64,000 nucleotides of DNA from assembly GCF_000184345.1 (NCBI RefSeq), contig NC_017583.1:868001-932000 (forward strand), written 5' to 3'. This document shows positions 7,160 through 16,556 of the stretch, in pieces. The notes below the pieces were generated by a model. The model saw only the letters and a program-made list of their open reading frames with translations. It was not told where the DNA came from and searched no databases. A program made the position numbers and the translations under genes. Each line of letters begins with the position of its first letter. The stretch's first letter is position 1. This DNA is from Spirochaeta thermophila DSM 6578 (GTDB lineage Bacteria > Spirochaetota > Spirochaetia > Winmispirales > Winmispiraceae).

Positions 7160-7205
7160 ACCTCCCATATGAGGTAAAAAACCATCCAACATATTTGTTA
7201 ACAAA
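7160..7205. promoter_or_regulatory. Candidate operators in the divergent regulator/ABC intergenic region
   Basis: ACCTC-CCATAT-GAGGT (7160-7175) is an inverted repeat, and TTTGTTAACAAA (7194-7205) is a perfect 12-base palindrome. Both lie between the regulator and the ABC operon and could be its binding sites. No confident promoter for the ABC operon was found in 7100-7294. Confidence 0.45.
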
Positions 7206-7252
7206 AGGGAAGACGGCTTGAGGAAGGAGGCGGGAGAATGGCTGTGTTTCCA

Positions 7253-7269
7253 GGAACATGTGGTGTTCC
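7253..7269 (+). other. Small leader stem-loop before the oligosaccharide-binding protein gene
   Basis: GGAACA-TGTGG-TGTTCC forms a six-pair hairpin 25 bases before the start codon. It may be a structural leader element or an operator. Confidence 0.35.
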
Positions 7270-7294
7270 CATATATTTTTTCAGGAGGGTGATG

Positions 7295-9043
7295 ATGAAA
7301 AAACTCTTTCTTGTATTCCTGTTGCTGACGGTGATTGGTACCGTCTGGGCGGAAGGCGGCAAGGAGACAGGCTCGGCAGGTGTCTCCTCTCTTCCCCGCA
7401 AGGAGACCCTCTATGTGGGTGGTCTTCAGTGGGGTCCGCCTCAGAACTTCAATCCTCTTTCCACACAGGCTTCGTTCCCTCTCAACAACGGATGGCGAAT
7501 GCCTCTGCTCTATGAGACTCTCTTCCTCTACAACCAGCTGGACAACAGTCTCGAGCCTCACATCGGTCTCTCATACGAGTGGGTTGATGATCTCACCTTA
7601 CGGATACAACTGCGGAAGGGGATTCACTTCAACGACGGCTCGCCTCTCACTGCCGAAGATGTGGCCTATAGTTACCTGTTGGGTGAGAAGTATCCCGTGC
7701 CTTGGAGTGCAACGATGACCCATATAAAGGAAGTCGTTGCAGCGGACGACTACACGGTCCTCATCCGTATGAAGCCCGAGAATCCCAACAGGCTCTATGT
7801 GTTGGACAGCCTCGGAAACGTATACGTGCTCCCCAGCGATGTGTGGAGTGAAATCGAAAAGAAGTACGACTACGATGGGACGAAGATCATTCAAGAATTC
7901 AATGCTCACCCCATCGCTTCGGGCCCCTACAAGATCGCCTTCTACGATGATACGAGGATCGTGCTCGAGCGGGACGACAACTACTGGGGCAAGGCAGTAT
8001 TCGGGAAACTCCCTGCACCGAAATACATTGCCCATCTCATCTACAAATCCAACGAGGCGAGTTCCAACGCCTTCAGACAGGGGCAGATCGATGTGAACCA
8101 GCAGTTCATCCCCAAGGTGTGGACGCTGTGGGAAAAGGGGGCGCCGTTCAAGACCTATCTCAGGAAACCTCCGTATTATATCCCGGGAAGTATCCCGAGC
8201 CTGTTCTTCAACATGACCAAGAAGGGACTCGATGTGCCCGAGGTGAGAAGGGCCCTCGCGATGTGCATCGATTACGCCAAGGTGGTCGATGTGGCGATGA
8301 GCGGCTATTCCACCATCGTGCGACCGGGTCTCATGCTGCCCGTCTACCATGAGCAGGAACTCATCGACACGAGGACACTCGAGTCGGTGTCCTACAGTTT
8401 CGACGTGGATGCGGCGAACGCCCTCCTGGATTCCATCGGTGCAAAGCCCGGGCCTGATGGCATACGGGTCCTCCCCGACGGAACCAGACTGGGACCGTGG
8501 GAGGCCTCGTGTCCCTACGGCTGGTCGGATTGGAACGCCACGCTCGAGATCGTGGCCCAGTCGGCCCGCAAGATCGGGATAGAGATACGAACCAAGTTTC
8601 CTGAATTCCCTGTCTGGCTCAACGATGTCCAGAACGGATACTTCGATATCGCCATGTGGCTCAGTACGAACCCTGGTATGGCCCAGCCGTGGGATCGATT
8701 CAGGGCCTTTCTGGATTCGAGGAATCTTCCTCCCATCGGCAAACCCGTTACCGCCAACTACAACTACGGCCGTTACAAGAATGAGCGGGTGAACGAGCTG
8801 CTTTCTCTTATACCTCCGGTGACAGATGAGAACACGTTGAGAGAACTCTATACAGAGCTCAACCTGATCTTCATCAGAGACCTCCCACAAATTCCCCTCA
8901 TGTATAGACCCTCTGCATTCTACACAGTATACGAGGGAGTATGGACGGGTTTCCCTGATGAGCAGAACAATCCCTACAATATCCCCCCCACTCCCATTTC
9001 CGGTGCATTCGTGAAGGCGCTCTACTACATACAGGCGAAATAG
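7295..9043 (+). CDS. Family-5 extracellular solute-binding protein, probable oligosaccharide binder
   Basis: A 582-residue periplasmic binding protein for an Opp/Dpp-class ABC importer. The signal peptide ends near TVWA and the mature protein starts EGGKETG. QLRKGIHFNDGSPLTAEDVAY (in part) is the family-5 signature near residue 110. In thermophilic saccharolytic bacteria such proteins often bind cello-, manno- or xylo-oligosaccharides instead of peptides; NFNPLSTQASFPLNNGW resembles those sugar binders. Beside GH3 glucosidases this makes a beta-glucan or xylan oligosaccharide the likely ligand (inference). The second of two adjacent ATGs is chosen for spacing from AGGAGGG. First gene of a five-gene operon. 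Confidence 0.88.
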   Translation: MKKLFLVFLLLTVIGTVWAEGGKETGSAGVSSLPRKETLYVGGLQWGPPQNFNPLSTQASFPLNNGWRMPLLYETLFLYNQLDNSLEPHIGLSYEWVDDLTLRIQLRKGIHFNDGSPLTAEDVAYSYLLGEKYPVPWSATMTHIKEVVAADDYTVLIRMKPENPNRLYVLDSLGNVYVLPSDVWSEIEKKYDYDGTKIIQEFNAHPIASGPYKIAFYDDTRIVLERDDNYWGKAVFGKLPAPKYIAHLIYKSNEASSNAFRQGQIDVNQQFIPKVWTLWEKGAPFKTYLRKPPYYIPGSIPSLFFNMTKKGLDVPEVRRALAMCIDYAKVVDVAMSGYSTIVRPGLMLPVYHEQELIDTRTLESVSYSFDVDAANALLDSIGAKPGPDGIRVLPDGTRLGPWEASCPYGWSDWNATLEIVAQSARKIGIEIRTKFPEFPVWLNDVQNGYFDIAMWLSTNPGMAQPWDRFRAFLDSRNLPPIGKPVTANYNYGRYKNERVNELLSLIPPVTDENTLRELYTELNLIFIRDLPQIPLMYRPSAFYTVYEGVWTGFPDEQNNPYNIPPTPISGAFVKALYYIQAK

Positions 9044-9106
9044 TGGATATGGGGCAGGCACATCGTGCCTGCCCCTCTTACTACATCCACAGAGAGGGGG
9101 AAACGC

Positions 9107-10117
9107 ATGCGACATTACCTGCGGTATTTTGGGAAGAAGCTGGGCTGGACGTTCCTCACCCTCGTGGTGGCGGTGACGCTCAACTTCTTCCTCCCACGGA
9201 TGGTCCCGGGAAATCCGGTCGATGCAATAGTAACCGACCTCGTACAAGGGATTTCGGATGAAAACAGAGTGAAGGAGATCTATGAGACCTTCAATAGTGA
9301 GTTCGGGGTGGATAAGCCGCTCTGGCACCAGTACCTGATCTACGTACGGAACCTCCTCAGAGGTGATCTAGGCACATCATTCGGTCAGTATCCGAAGAAG
9401 GTGAAGGATATACTCAGAAATGCCATCCCCTGGACCGTGGGGCTTCAACTTCCTGCAATTTTGGTGGGCTGGATACTGGGTAACGTCCTGGGGGCCCTTG
9501 CCGCCTATCGCCGCAAGCTTTTCGACAAGATATTCATGCCTCTATCGCTCGCCATAAGTTCCTTCCCGTTCTTCGTGATGGCCTTACTCATGCTCTACCT
9601 GTTCGGCATGACCCTGGGATGGTTTCCCATAGGAGGAGCCTATGCCTTCGATGTCCTCCCATCCCTCTCGTGGCGGTTCATAGGATCGGTCTTATATCAC
9701 TATGCCCTGCCGTTCCTCTCCATCGTCATAGTCACCATAGGAACGCAGGCCATAGGGATGCGATCGATGGCCATCTATGAGCTCAATTCGGACTACGTGC
9801 TCTACAGCAAACTCCTGGGACTAGAGGACAAAAAGGTGGTTCGGTACGTGTTTCGGAATGCAATGCTTCCTCAGATCACCGGCCTCGCCCTTTCCCTTGG
9901 AACAATGGTGGCGGGGGCTCTCATCGCCGAGATCGTGTTCAACTATCCCGGGATAGGGACCTATATGTTCTCTGCGATCAGACAGCTCGACTATCCTCTC
10001 ATCTCGGGGTGCACCCTCCTCGTAACGGTGAGTGTGCTCGTGGCCAACTTCGCCATAGAGGTGGTGTACGGATTCCTCGATCCACGTATCAAGATGGCTC
10101 AGCTGGAGGATAAGTGA
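9107..10117 (+). CDS. ABC transporter permease, DppB/OppB-like
   Basis: A 336-residue inner-membrane permease with six predicted helices: an N-terminal helix WTFLTLVVAVTLNFFLPRMV leads into a long periplasmic loop, as in DppB. PGNPVDAI and the EAA loop with DKKVVRYVFRNAMLPQITG place it in the oligopeptide/oligosaccharide class. It should form the channel together with the next gene product. The start at 9107 follows GAGAGGGGG; an ATG at 9065 has no ribosome site. It is separated from the following permease by one base. Confidence 0.9.
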   Translation: MRHYLRYFGKKLGWTFLTLVVAVTLNFFLPRMVPGNPVDAIVTDLVQGISDENRVKEIYETFNSEFGVDKPLWHQYLIYVRNLLRGDLGTSFGQYPKKVKDILRNAIPWTVGLQLPAILVGWILGNVLGALAAYRRKLFDKIFMPLSLAISSFPFFVMALLMLYLFGMTLGWFPIGGAYAFDVLPSLSWRFIGSVLYHYALPFLSIVIVTIGTQAIGMRSMAIYELNSDYVLYSKLLGLEDKKVVRYVFRNAMLPQITGLALSLGTMVAGALIAEIVFNYPGIGTYMFSAIRQLDYPLISGCTLLVTVSVLVANFAIEVVYGFLDPRIKMAQLEDK

Positions 10118-10118
10118 G

Positions 10119-10955
10119 ATGAAAGGTGCAACCAGAGTGCTCATGCGATCGCCGAAGTTCCTCATCGGCGTCGCTCTATTGGTGATGGTAGGAGGATTCG
10201 TCCTCATATACCCGTTCGTGGATATCCGGGATCCGTTCGAGATGGTGGGGCTCAGCTATGAGCCTCCTTCCAAGGATTTCCCCCTCGGGACGGACAACTT
10301 CGGGCGCGATGTCCTGCTCGAACTCGCATATGGGACGAGATCGTCTCTGTACGTGGGAATTCTCGCAGGGGGGATCGCATTGTGTATCGGCGTGGTCATA
10401 GGGCTCCTCGCCGGCTATCTCGGCGGTTTCTGGGACAATATCCTCACCACGGTGACCAACATGTTCATCGTGATACCCTCGTTCATGATTCTCATCCTGG
10501 TTTCGATAGGCCTCAACAGTCGGAGTCTCCTGATTGTGGGGGTGATCATAGGGTGTACCACGTGGCCGTGGACCGCCCGGGCGGTGAGGGCCCAGACTGC
10601 CTCGTTGCGATTGAGGGACCATGTCCATATTGCGCGCATCTCGGGCTATGGAGTGATGAGGATCATCGTCACGCAGATACTCCCTTATATCGCTTCCTAT
10701 GTATTCATGGCCTTCATCCTCCAGACCGCGAGCGGGATACTGGCAGAGGCGAGTATCTCCATGCTCGGCCTGGGTCCCTACAACACGATTTCACTGGGGA
10801 CGATGCTGAACTGGGCCATCATGTTCGAGGCCATGGGTGCCGGGGCGTGGTGGGCGTTCATTCCTCCAGCCCTCCTCATCGCTCTTTTCACCTTTGCCCT
10901 CTTTCTCATCAACAGTGGACTGGATGAGATCTTCAATCCTAAGATCAGGAGATAA
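10119..10955 (+). CDS. ABC transporter permease, DppC/OppC-like
   Basis: A 278-residue partner permease. The N-terminal cytoplasmic segment and first helix (FLIGVALLVMVGGFVLIYPF) precede FPLGTDNFGRDVL, the hallmark motif of DppC-type subunits, followed by five more helices. The conserved EAA segment is ISGYGVMRIIVTQILPYIAS. It is slightly short compared with DppC (about 300) but complete. The ribosome site GGAGGAT lies at the end of the preceding gene, so translation is probably coupled. Confidence 0.9.
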   Translation: MKGATRVLMRSPKFLIGVALLVMVGGFVLIYPFVDIRDPFEMVGLSYEPPSKDFPLGTDNFGRDVLLELAYGTRSSLYVGILAGGIALCIGVVIGLLAGYLGGFWDNILTTVTNMFIVIPSFMILILVSIGLNSRSLLIVGVIIGCTTWPWTARAVRAQTASLRLRDHVHIARISGYGVMRIIVTQILPYIASYVFMAFILQTASGILAEASISMLGLGPYNTISLGTMLNWAIMFEAMGAGAWWAFIPPALLIALFTFALFLINSGLDEIFNPKIRR

Positions 10956-10961
10956 GCGCTC

Positions 10962-11975
10962 ATGGACAGTAAACTGCTCGCCGTGGAAGATCTCCACACA
11001 TACTACAGGACCAGGGATGGAGAACATGTGCATGCCGTCTCGGGGGTCTCGTTCGAACTGGAGGAGGGGAGAGTTCTCGGTATCGCGGGGGAATCGGGGT
11101 GCGGGAAATCCACCCTCGCGCTCAGTCTGATGGGGTTCTACTTCCCCCCTCTCTACTACAAGAGCGGAGTGATCGCCATCCGAGGGGTGGACATCATGAA
11201 GCTCGAGTACGAGAAGTTGAGGGTAGACTATCTGGGTAAGGAGATATCCTACATTCCTCAGGCCGCGATGAACGCCCTGAACCCCACCCGGAAGATAGGC
11301 GACTTCGTGGTGGATGTGGTGCAGGTGCACAGACCGTCCCTGACCGAGAAGGAGATACTGACGATGGCGGCCGAGAGGTTCGAGTCTCTCAACCTTCCCA
11401 GTCGCATTTTGAGGGCCTTTCCAACGGAGCTTTCCGGAGGGATGAAACAGCGCACGGTGATCGCGATCTCCACTCTCCTCGACCCCAAGATCCTCATCGC
11501 CGACGAGCCCACCTCTGCACTCGACGTCTCTTCCCAGAAGGCGGTCATCCGGATGCTCAGGCTGCTCATGAGAGAGCGCGTGATCAAGGCCATGATCTTC
11601 ATCACCCATGAGCTTCCACTCCTCTACCACGTGGCGGACGACATCGCCGTGATGTACGCCGGGCAGCTGGTGGAGAAGGGGACGGCCCGGGAGGTGATAT
11701 TCGATCCCCTTCATCCCTATTCCCACGCCCTCATGGGTTCCATCCTGGTGCCGGACGAGGAGTTCATGAGTTCCTCCCGCACGATTCGCACGATTCCGGG
11801 TGCTCCGCCGAACCTCAAGGAGGAGATAAGGGGATGCCGGTTCGCCGACAGGTGCCCGTACGCCTTTGACGCGTGCAGGGAACATGCGGTGGCGGAGCGG
11901 CCCGTAGGAAAGAGGATGTACAGATGTCTCATCGATGTAGAAGATCTCAAGGAGAGGTATGTACATGGGGAATGA
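10962..11975 (+). CDS. ABC transporter ATPase, DppD/OppD-like
   Basis: A 337-residue ATPase. Walker [10 protein letters not shown] lies near residue 43, signature LSGGMKQR near 157 and Walker [13 protein letters not shown] near 177, followed by the H-loop [10 protein letters not shown]. The C-terminal extension with [15 protein letters not shown] is the cysteine-rich oligopeptide/dipeptide transporter tail, which in several relatives holds an iron-sulfur cluster. It should act as a heterodimer with the next gene product. It overlaps that gene by 17 bases. Confidence 0.92.
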   Translation: MDSKLLAVEDLHTYYRTRDGEHVHAVSGVSFELEEGRVLGIAGESGCGKSTLALSLMGFYFPPLYYKSGVIAIRGVDIMKLEYEKLRVDYLGKEISYIPQAAMNALNPTRKIGDFVVDVVQVHRPSLTEKEILTMAAERFESLNLPSRILRAFPTELSGGMKQRTVIAISTLLDPKILIADEPTSALDVSSQKAVIRMLRLLMRERVIKAMIFITHELPLLYHVADDIAVMYAGQLVEKGTAREVIFDPLHPYSHALMGSILVPDEEFMSSSRTIRTIPGAPPNLKEEIRGCRFADRCPYAFDACREHAVAERPVGKRMYRCLIDVEDLKERYVHGE

Positions 11976-12762
11976 ATACGTGCTCGAAGGGGTGGATCTC
12001 ACCCGATATTTCGGTATAGGGCGACTCCGCTTCGCGGCCGTGGATCACGTGACTATCGGCTTTCGGGAAGGAGAGATCGTCTCCATTGTGGGGGAGAGTG
12101 GGAGCGGAAAGACCACCCTGGCCAAGATATTCCTGGGACTCCTCAGGCCGAGCTCCGGTGAGGTGCGCTACAGAGGAGAGGTGTTGCGGTTGCGAGGCCA
12201 GCGGGAGCGAAGGGCCTACTGGAGCGGGGTGCAGGCCATCTTTCAGGATCCCTTCGCCTCGTTCAACCAGTTCTTCAGAGTGGACAGGTTCCTCCAGGAC
12301 TGTCTCAAGGTGGCGGGTATTCAGGCCTCAGAACAAGAGGCGCGCAGGATCAAGGAGGAGGCGTGTTCGTTCGTGAACCTCCCCTATCATGAGATCTACA
12401 ACAAATACCCGTTCGAGCTCTCGGGCGGCCAGATGCAGCGTCTCATGATCGCCCGGGTCTTCATCATCAAACCCAGTGTACTGATCGCCGATGAGCCCAC
12501 GTCCATGATAGACGCCTGCTCCCGTTCGACGATCCTCGACATGTTGCTCTCCCTCCGGAAGGAACGCGGGATGACCATCGTGTTCATCACGCACGATCTG
12601 GGGCTCGCCTACTATGTGAGCGATCGGATCGCCATCATGCACAGAGGAAAGATCTGCGAGGAGGGTGAGGCAAAGCGAGTGATAGAGGATCCTCAGCACG
12701 AATACACGAGAAGCCTCCTCGCCGATGTGCCGAGACTCATGGCCGAGTGGAGTCTCGAGTAA
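11959..12762 (+). CDS. ABC transporter ATPase, DppF/OppF-like
   Basis: A 267-residue ATPase with Walker [10 protein letters not shown] (near residue 45), signature LSGGQMQR (near 155), Walker [13 protein letters not shown] and H-loop [10 protein letters not shown]. Unlike many DppF proteins it lacks the C-terminal cysteine extension, which only its partner carries. ATG codons at 11959 and 11965 both follow AAGGAGAGG. Last gene of the transporter operon; it ends 3 bases from the convergent MFS gene. Confidence 0.92.
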   Translation: MYMGNEYVLEGVDLTRYFGIGRLRFAAVDHVTIGFREGEIVSIVGESGSGKTTLAKIFLGLLRPSSGEVRYRGEVLRLRGQRERRAYWSGVQAIFQDPFASFNQFFRVDRFLQDCLKVAGIQASEQEARRIKEEACSFVNLPYHEIYNKYPFELSGGQMQRLMIARVFIIKPSVLIADEPTSMIDACSRSTILDMLLSLRKERGMTIVFITHDLGLAYYVSDRIAIMHRGKICEEGEAKRVIEDPQHEYTRSLLADVPRLMAEWSLE

Positions 12763-12765
12763 CTG

Positions 12766-13959
12766 CTACTCCCGGGTATGGAGGAATCCCGCTCGTCGTA
12801 CCTCCGGGAGGAGGATGACTCCTCCTCCCAGGAGGAGCCCTATCCCCAAGGTGAGGAACACGGCGGGGAATCCAAGAGCCTGTGCGATCCCCCCTGCGAG
12901 CAGGGAGCCCACGGCCACTCCTGCGTCCATGGCGGTGAAAAAGGTAGAGGCGGCGGCACCCCTCCGATGGTGAGCTGCGCTCATGAGCGCCCCTGTGTTG
13001 AGGATGGGAAAAGCCACGCCATACCCTGCACCGTAGAGCAACCCCGAGACGAGGAGGTGCAGGTAACCGGAAAGTGGGATGAGGAGGAGAAACGAGATGC
13101 CGCTCACGATGAAGGATCCCGACATGAGGAGAGAGAGGTCGCCCTGTACCTTTCCGAAGAAGAGTCGGGTGAGTACGACGGCCAGGGTGAAGCTGGTGAA
13201 GAAGAGGCCGCCGTTGGGTATGCCCCTGGTGAGTGCATAGCCGGGAATGAAGGTGAGGGCCGCGCCGTAGCTCAGACCAAGGAGCAGGGCGAAGGCGGAA
13301 GGGGCGAGGGCCTCCTTGTGGAATAGACGAGACCAGAGTCTGTGGGGAAGATCCTGGGAGGATGCGCTTCCTTCTCCATCGCGTGAGGATGGTGCCCGAG
13401 GGAAGGTAGGGACGGCCAGACCCATTCCCGCGATGCCGATGAGTGTGGAGGTCACGACCACCAGCTCGAATCCGGCGGGCAGGAGTTGTACGGCGAGCGG
13501 TCCTCCGAGGGCAGGGCCCAGAGACGCGACGAGGCCCTGAATGGCTATGGCCTGGAGCACGCGGCCCTGGGGCACGAAGTCGGGGAGGAGGACTCCCATC
13601 CCGGTGGTGAACAGGGAAAATCCCACTCCCTGCAAGAGCCGGCAGGTGAGGAGGTAGGGGATTCCGGCGGGCAGGGCCATGAGGGATGTGGCGCCTATCA
13701 GGGTTCCCACTCCGAGATGGAATACGAGCGTCCGATCGTACCGATCGAAGAGTACGCCTCCCAGGGGACGGGCGAGGAGCGCGGCGATCGCGAAGAGCGT
13801 GGTGGAGAGCCCGGCCACTGTCTTGGGTGACCCTTGGGTCTGGAAGTAGAGCGGGAGCGCGGTGAACAGCATGAAGGTGCTGGTGGATATGAGGAACTGG
13901 ACCGCCATGGCGCTCAGAAAAAGTGGACCTCCGAGGGACGATCGGATCTGGTGCTTCAC
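12766..13959 (-). CDS. Major facilitator superfamily transporter
   Basis: A 397-residue membrane protein with about 12 predicted helices. LLARPLGGVLFDRYDRT between helices 2 and 3 is the MFS motif A (GxxxDRxxRR type). Glycine-rich helices and the middle basic loop fit drug- or sugar-exporting MFS subfamilies; the substrate cannot be told. The GTG at 13959 is chosen because GGAGG lies 8 bases upstream. An in-frame ATG at 14013 belongs to the -10 box of a strong promoter and cannot be the start. Confidence 0.83.
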   Translation of the reverse strand: MKHQIRSSLGGPLFLSAMAVQFLISTSTFMLFTALPLYFQTQGSPKTVAGLSTTLFAIAALLARPLGGVLFDRYDRTLVFHLGVGTLIGATSLMALPAGIPYLLTCRLLQGVGFSLFTTGMGVLLPDFVPQGRVLQAIAIQGLVASLGPALGGPLAVQLLPAGFELVVVTSTLIGIAGMGLAVPTFPRAPSSRDGEGSASSQDLPHRLWSRLFHKEALAPSAFALLLGLSYGAALTFIPGYALTRGIPNGGLFFTSFTLAVVLTRLFFGKVQGDLSLLMSGSFIVSGISFLLLIPLSGYLHLLVSGLLYGAGYGVAFPILNTGALMSAAHHRRGAAASTFFTAMDAGVAVGSLLAGGIAQALGFPAVFLTLGIGLLLGGGVILLPEVRRAGFLHTRE

Positions 13960-14010
13960 TCGTGCTACCTCCGCATTGGGTATGCTTACAGGGTTATAAA
14001 GGAGAAAGAG

Positions 14011-14039
14011 CATATAGCCTAGTCGTTTTTTGTTGTCAA
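14011..14039 (-). promoter_or_regulatory. Sigma70-type promoter of the MFS gene
   Basis: TTGACA (14034-14039), 17-base spacer, TATATG (14011-14016). It is followed by a leader of about 45 bases with GGAGG before the GTG start. Confidence 0.85.
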
Positions 14040-14154
14040 TGATGGAGCGTTGATGAACGGCCGCCGCATTTCGTCTCGTCGCCGGTCACGGCTCCGGTAA
14101 AGGAACGCCTTGATACCATGTAAAAAAGAGGAAAGACAGGGGCGGGGAAGGCCG

Positions 14155-14168
14155 GTACACTGTTGTAC
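14155..14168. promoter_or_regulatory. Inverted repeat upstream of the exported GH3 gene
   Basis: GTACA-CTGT-TGTAC, 21 bases before the start codon; a possible operator. The rest of 14040-14189 shows no clear promoter or gene. Confidence 0.35.
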
Positions 14169-14189
14169 ACCTTTTACGAGGGAGGTTGT

Positions 14190-16496
14190 ATGAAAAGGGT
14201 ATTGTGCTTTTTCGTATGTGTGATGGCCCTCAGTACCTCGAGCCTCTGGGGGGCGGGAGGAAAGGAACACACGTCCTCCGCTCCTGTGGTCTTTCCCTAT
14301 GAGGACCCATCACTTCCGTTGGATGAGAGGGCCAGGGATCTGGTCTCCCGTATGAGTCTTGAGGAAAAGGTATACTTCGTTGTGGGGACCGGCATGGGGA
14401 ATGTGGCGTTTGCGCCTTCCATAATGGGAACGGACAGGATCGTCCCGGGAGCGGCAGGGACCACGTTCCCTCTCCTCCACTTCGGGATCCCTGCAATGGT
14501 GATGGCGGATGGACCTGCGGGGGTGCGTATCAGCCCTGTGAGAGAGGGGGAGGAAGAGAAGACCTACTATTGCACCGCGTTCCCTATCGCTCGGATGCTC
14601 GCTTCATCGTGGGATACATCTCTCCTGGAGGAAGTGGGTACGGCCATGGGTGAGGAAGCCCTCGCCTACGGGGTGGATATGATCCTGGCTCCCGGCATGA
14701 ACATCCACCGACATCCTCTGGGGGGGAGGAACTTCGAGTACTATTCTGAGGATCCGCTCATCACCGGAAAGATGGCGGCAGCATTCGTACGGGGCGTGCA
14801 ATCCCAGGGGATAGGGGCCTGTCTCAAACACTACGCGGCGAACAACCAGGAGACGAACCGTATGTCCATCGACACGGTGGTTTCGGAGAAGGCCCTTCGG
14901 GAGATCTATCTCAGGGGCTTCGAGATTGCGGTGAAGGAGGGGCAGCCCTGGGCCGTGATGTCCGCCTACAACAAGGTGAACGGGCTCTACTGCAGCGAGC
15001 ACCATTGGCTCCTCACAGAAGTGCTCCGGAACGAGTGGGGGTTCTCGGGACTCGTGATGACCGATTGGTTCGCAGGGAAGGACCCTGTGGCTCAGATGAA
15101 GGCGGGGAACGACCTCCTCATGCCGGGTACGCCCTTCCAGCGAGCTTCTCTCCTGGCGGCGGTGAAGGAGGGAGGTTTGGATGAGGAAGTGCTGGATCGG
15201 AACGCGGAGCGGGTGGCCCGTATCGTTCTGGGAAGTGCCTCGGCACGTGGTGTGGAACGGCCAGAGGCGCCCGATCTCGAAGCCCACTCCTTGCTTGCCC
15301 GAAAGGCAGCGACCGAAGGGATGGTGCTTCTCAAGAACGAGGGGAACACCCTTCCGCTTGATCCTGGGCTTCGGGTAGCGGGTTTCGGGGTTTCGTTCTA
15401 TGATGTGATCATCGGAGGGACGGGAAGCGGTGATGTGAACGAGGCGTACCGCATCTCCCCTGCGGAAGGACTCACCGCAGCGGGCTATCAAGTGGATAGT
15501 GATCTGAAGGAGAGGTATCTGCACTACATAGAAGAGGCGAAAGCGAACCTCCCTCCGAAGAAGAACTGGTGGGAGCCGGAGAAGAGGATCGCAGAGTGGG
15601 ATCTTCCTGAGGAGATGGTGGATCTTCTCGCTTCCCGTACTGATGTGGCGCTCGTCACCATAGGGAGGATCTCAGGTGAGTTCGCCGACAGGAGCAGGGA
15701 GGAATTCTATCTCAGCAGCGAAGAGAAGTCCCTGTTACGGAAGGTCTCCAGTGCCTTTCATGCGAAAGGGAAGAAGGTGGTAGTCCTCCTCAACATCGGG
15801 GGGGTGATAAAAGTTGATGACTGGAGGGATCTCGTCGATGCGATCCTCCTGGTCTGGGAACCTGGACAGGAGGCAGGCCATGCAATCGCAGATGTGCTTT
15901 CGGGGCGCGTCAATCCTTCCGGGCGGCTCACCACCACTTTCCCGCTCGACTACGAGGATGTCCCCTCGAGTTCCTACTTTCCCGGAACCCCGATGGACAA
16001 CCCGGAACGTGTGGAGTATGGAGAAGGGGTCATGGTCGGATACCGGTATTTCGTCACCGACAACGTCCCGGTCGCGTATGAGTTCGGATACGGACTTTCG
16101 TATACGACGTTCGACCTGGCCCTTGCTGGGGTCGAAGGGGAGGTGACACGAGATGAGGAACTCCGGCTCCGGGTGGAGGTGACGAACACCGGAGATGTGC
16201 CGGGGAGAGAAGTCGTCCAGGTATACCTCGAGAGAGATCTTGTGGGTGACGAGCCGGCGAAGGTTCTGGTGGGATTCGCGAAGACAGAAATCCTCGAGCC
16301 GGGCGCCTCTGAACGTGTCGAGATCAGGATTCCCAGGGAATATCTGGCCGTCTTCGACGAGGGAGCGGATGCATGGATCATTCCCGCCGGCGACTACCGT
16401 CTCACGATCTCGAAGTCGTCCCTTATGGACGTAGGTTCTATACCTTTTTCCGTTGGACATAGGGTCCATGTGGCTGATGTGATTCCACTGGACTGA
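14190..16496 (+). CDS. GH3 beta-glycosidase with signal peptide
   Basis: A 768-residue exported glycoside hydrolase of family 3. A signal peptide (through LSTSSLWG) is followed by AGGKE. The TIM barrel holds ILAPGMNIHRHPLGGRNFEY and KHYAANNQETNR, with the nucleophile Asp in VMTDW (D292). Then come the (alpha/beta)6 sandwich and a C-terminal fibronectin III-like domain (YGLSYTTFDLAL onward). This full-length layout fits beta-glucosidases and beta-xylosidases acting on short oligosaccharides in the periplasm. The ATG follows GAGGGAGGTTGT. It is followed by a hairpin at 16507-16531. Substrate preference cannot be read from sequence. Confidence 0.9.
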   Translation: MKRVLCFFVCVMALSTSSLWGAGGKEHTSSAPVVFPYEDPSLPLDERARDLVSRMSLEEKVYFVVGTGMGNVAFAPSIMGTDRIVPGAAGTTFPLLHFGIPAMVMADGPAGVRISPVREGEEEKTYYCTAFPIARMLASSWDTSLLEEVGTAMGEEALAYGVDMILAPGMNIHRHPLGGRNFEYYSEDPLITGKMAAAFVRGVQSQGIGACLKHYAANNQETNRMSIDTVVSEKALREIYLRGFEIAVKEGQPWAVMSAYNKVNGLYCSEHHWLLTEVLRNEWGFSGLVMTDWFAGKDPVAQMKAGNDLLMPGTPFQRASLLAAVKEGGLDEEVLDRNAERVARIVLGSASARGVERPEAPDLEAHSLLARKAATEGMVLLKNEGNTLPLDPGLRVAGFGVSFYDVIIGGTGSGDVNEAYRISPAEGLTAAGYQVDSDLKERYLHYIEEAKANLPPKKNWWEPEKRIAEWDLPEEMVDLLASRTDVALVTIGRISGEFADRSREEFYLSSEEKSLLRKVSSAFHAKGKKVVVLLNIGGVIKVDDWRDLVDAILLVWEPGQEAGHAIADVLSGRVNPSGRLTTTFPLDYEDVPSSSYFPGTPMDNPERVEYGEGVMVGYRYFVTDNVPVAYEFGYGLSYTTFDLALAGVEGEVTRDEELRLRVEVTNTGDVPGREVVQVYLERDLVGDEPAKVLVGFAKTEILEPGASERVEIRIPREYLAVFDEGADAWIIPAGDYRLTISKSSLMDVGSIPFSVGHRVHVADVIPLD

Positions 16497-16506
16497 GATC
16501 GATGTG

Positions 16507-16531
16507 GGGAGGGGGCGATCCGCCCCTTCCC
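16507..16531 (+). terminator. Stem-loop after the exported GH3 gene
   Basis: Eleven-pair GC-rich stem with an ATC loop, 10 bases past the stop. There is no strong T-run, so termination may be partial and the AraC gene may be co-transcribed. Confidence 0.5.
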
Positions 16532-16556
16532 TTCGCCATTGTTGGTGGGTGAGAGC

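Noticed and set aside
7218-7290. Sigma70 promoter directly upstream of the oligosaccharide-binding protein
   Set aside because: TTGAGG and CATATATT boxes do not have workable spacing.
7598-9328. 576-codon minus-strand frame over the oligosaccharide-binding protein gene
   Set aside because: It has no motif, no ribosome site and the composition of a shadow; the plus-strand protein has a signal peptide and family signature.
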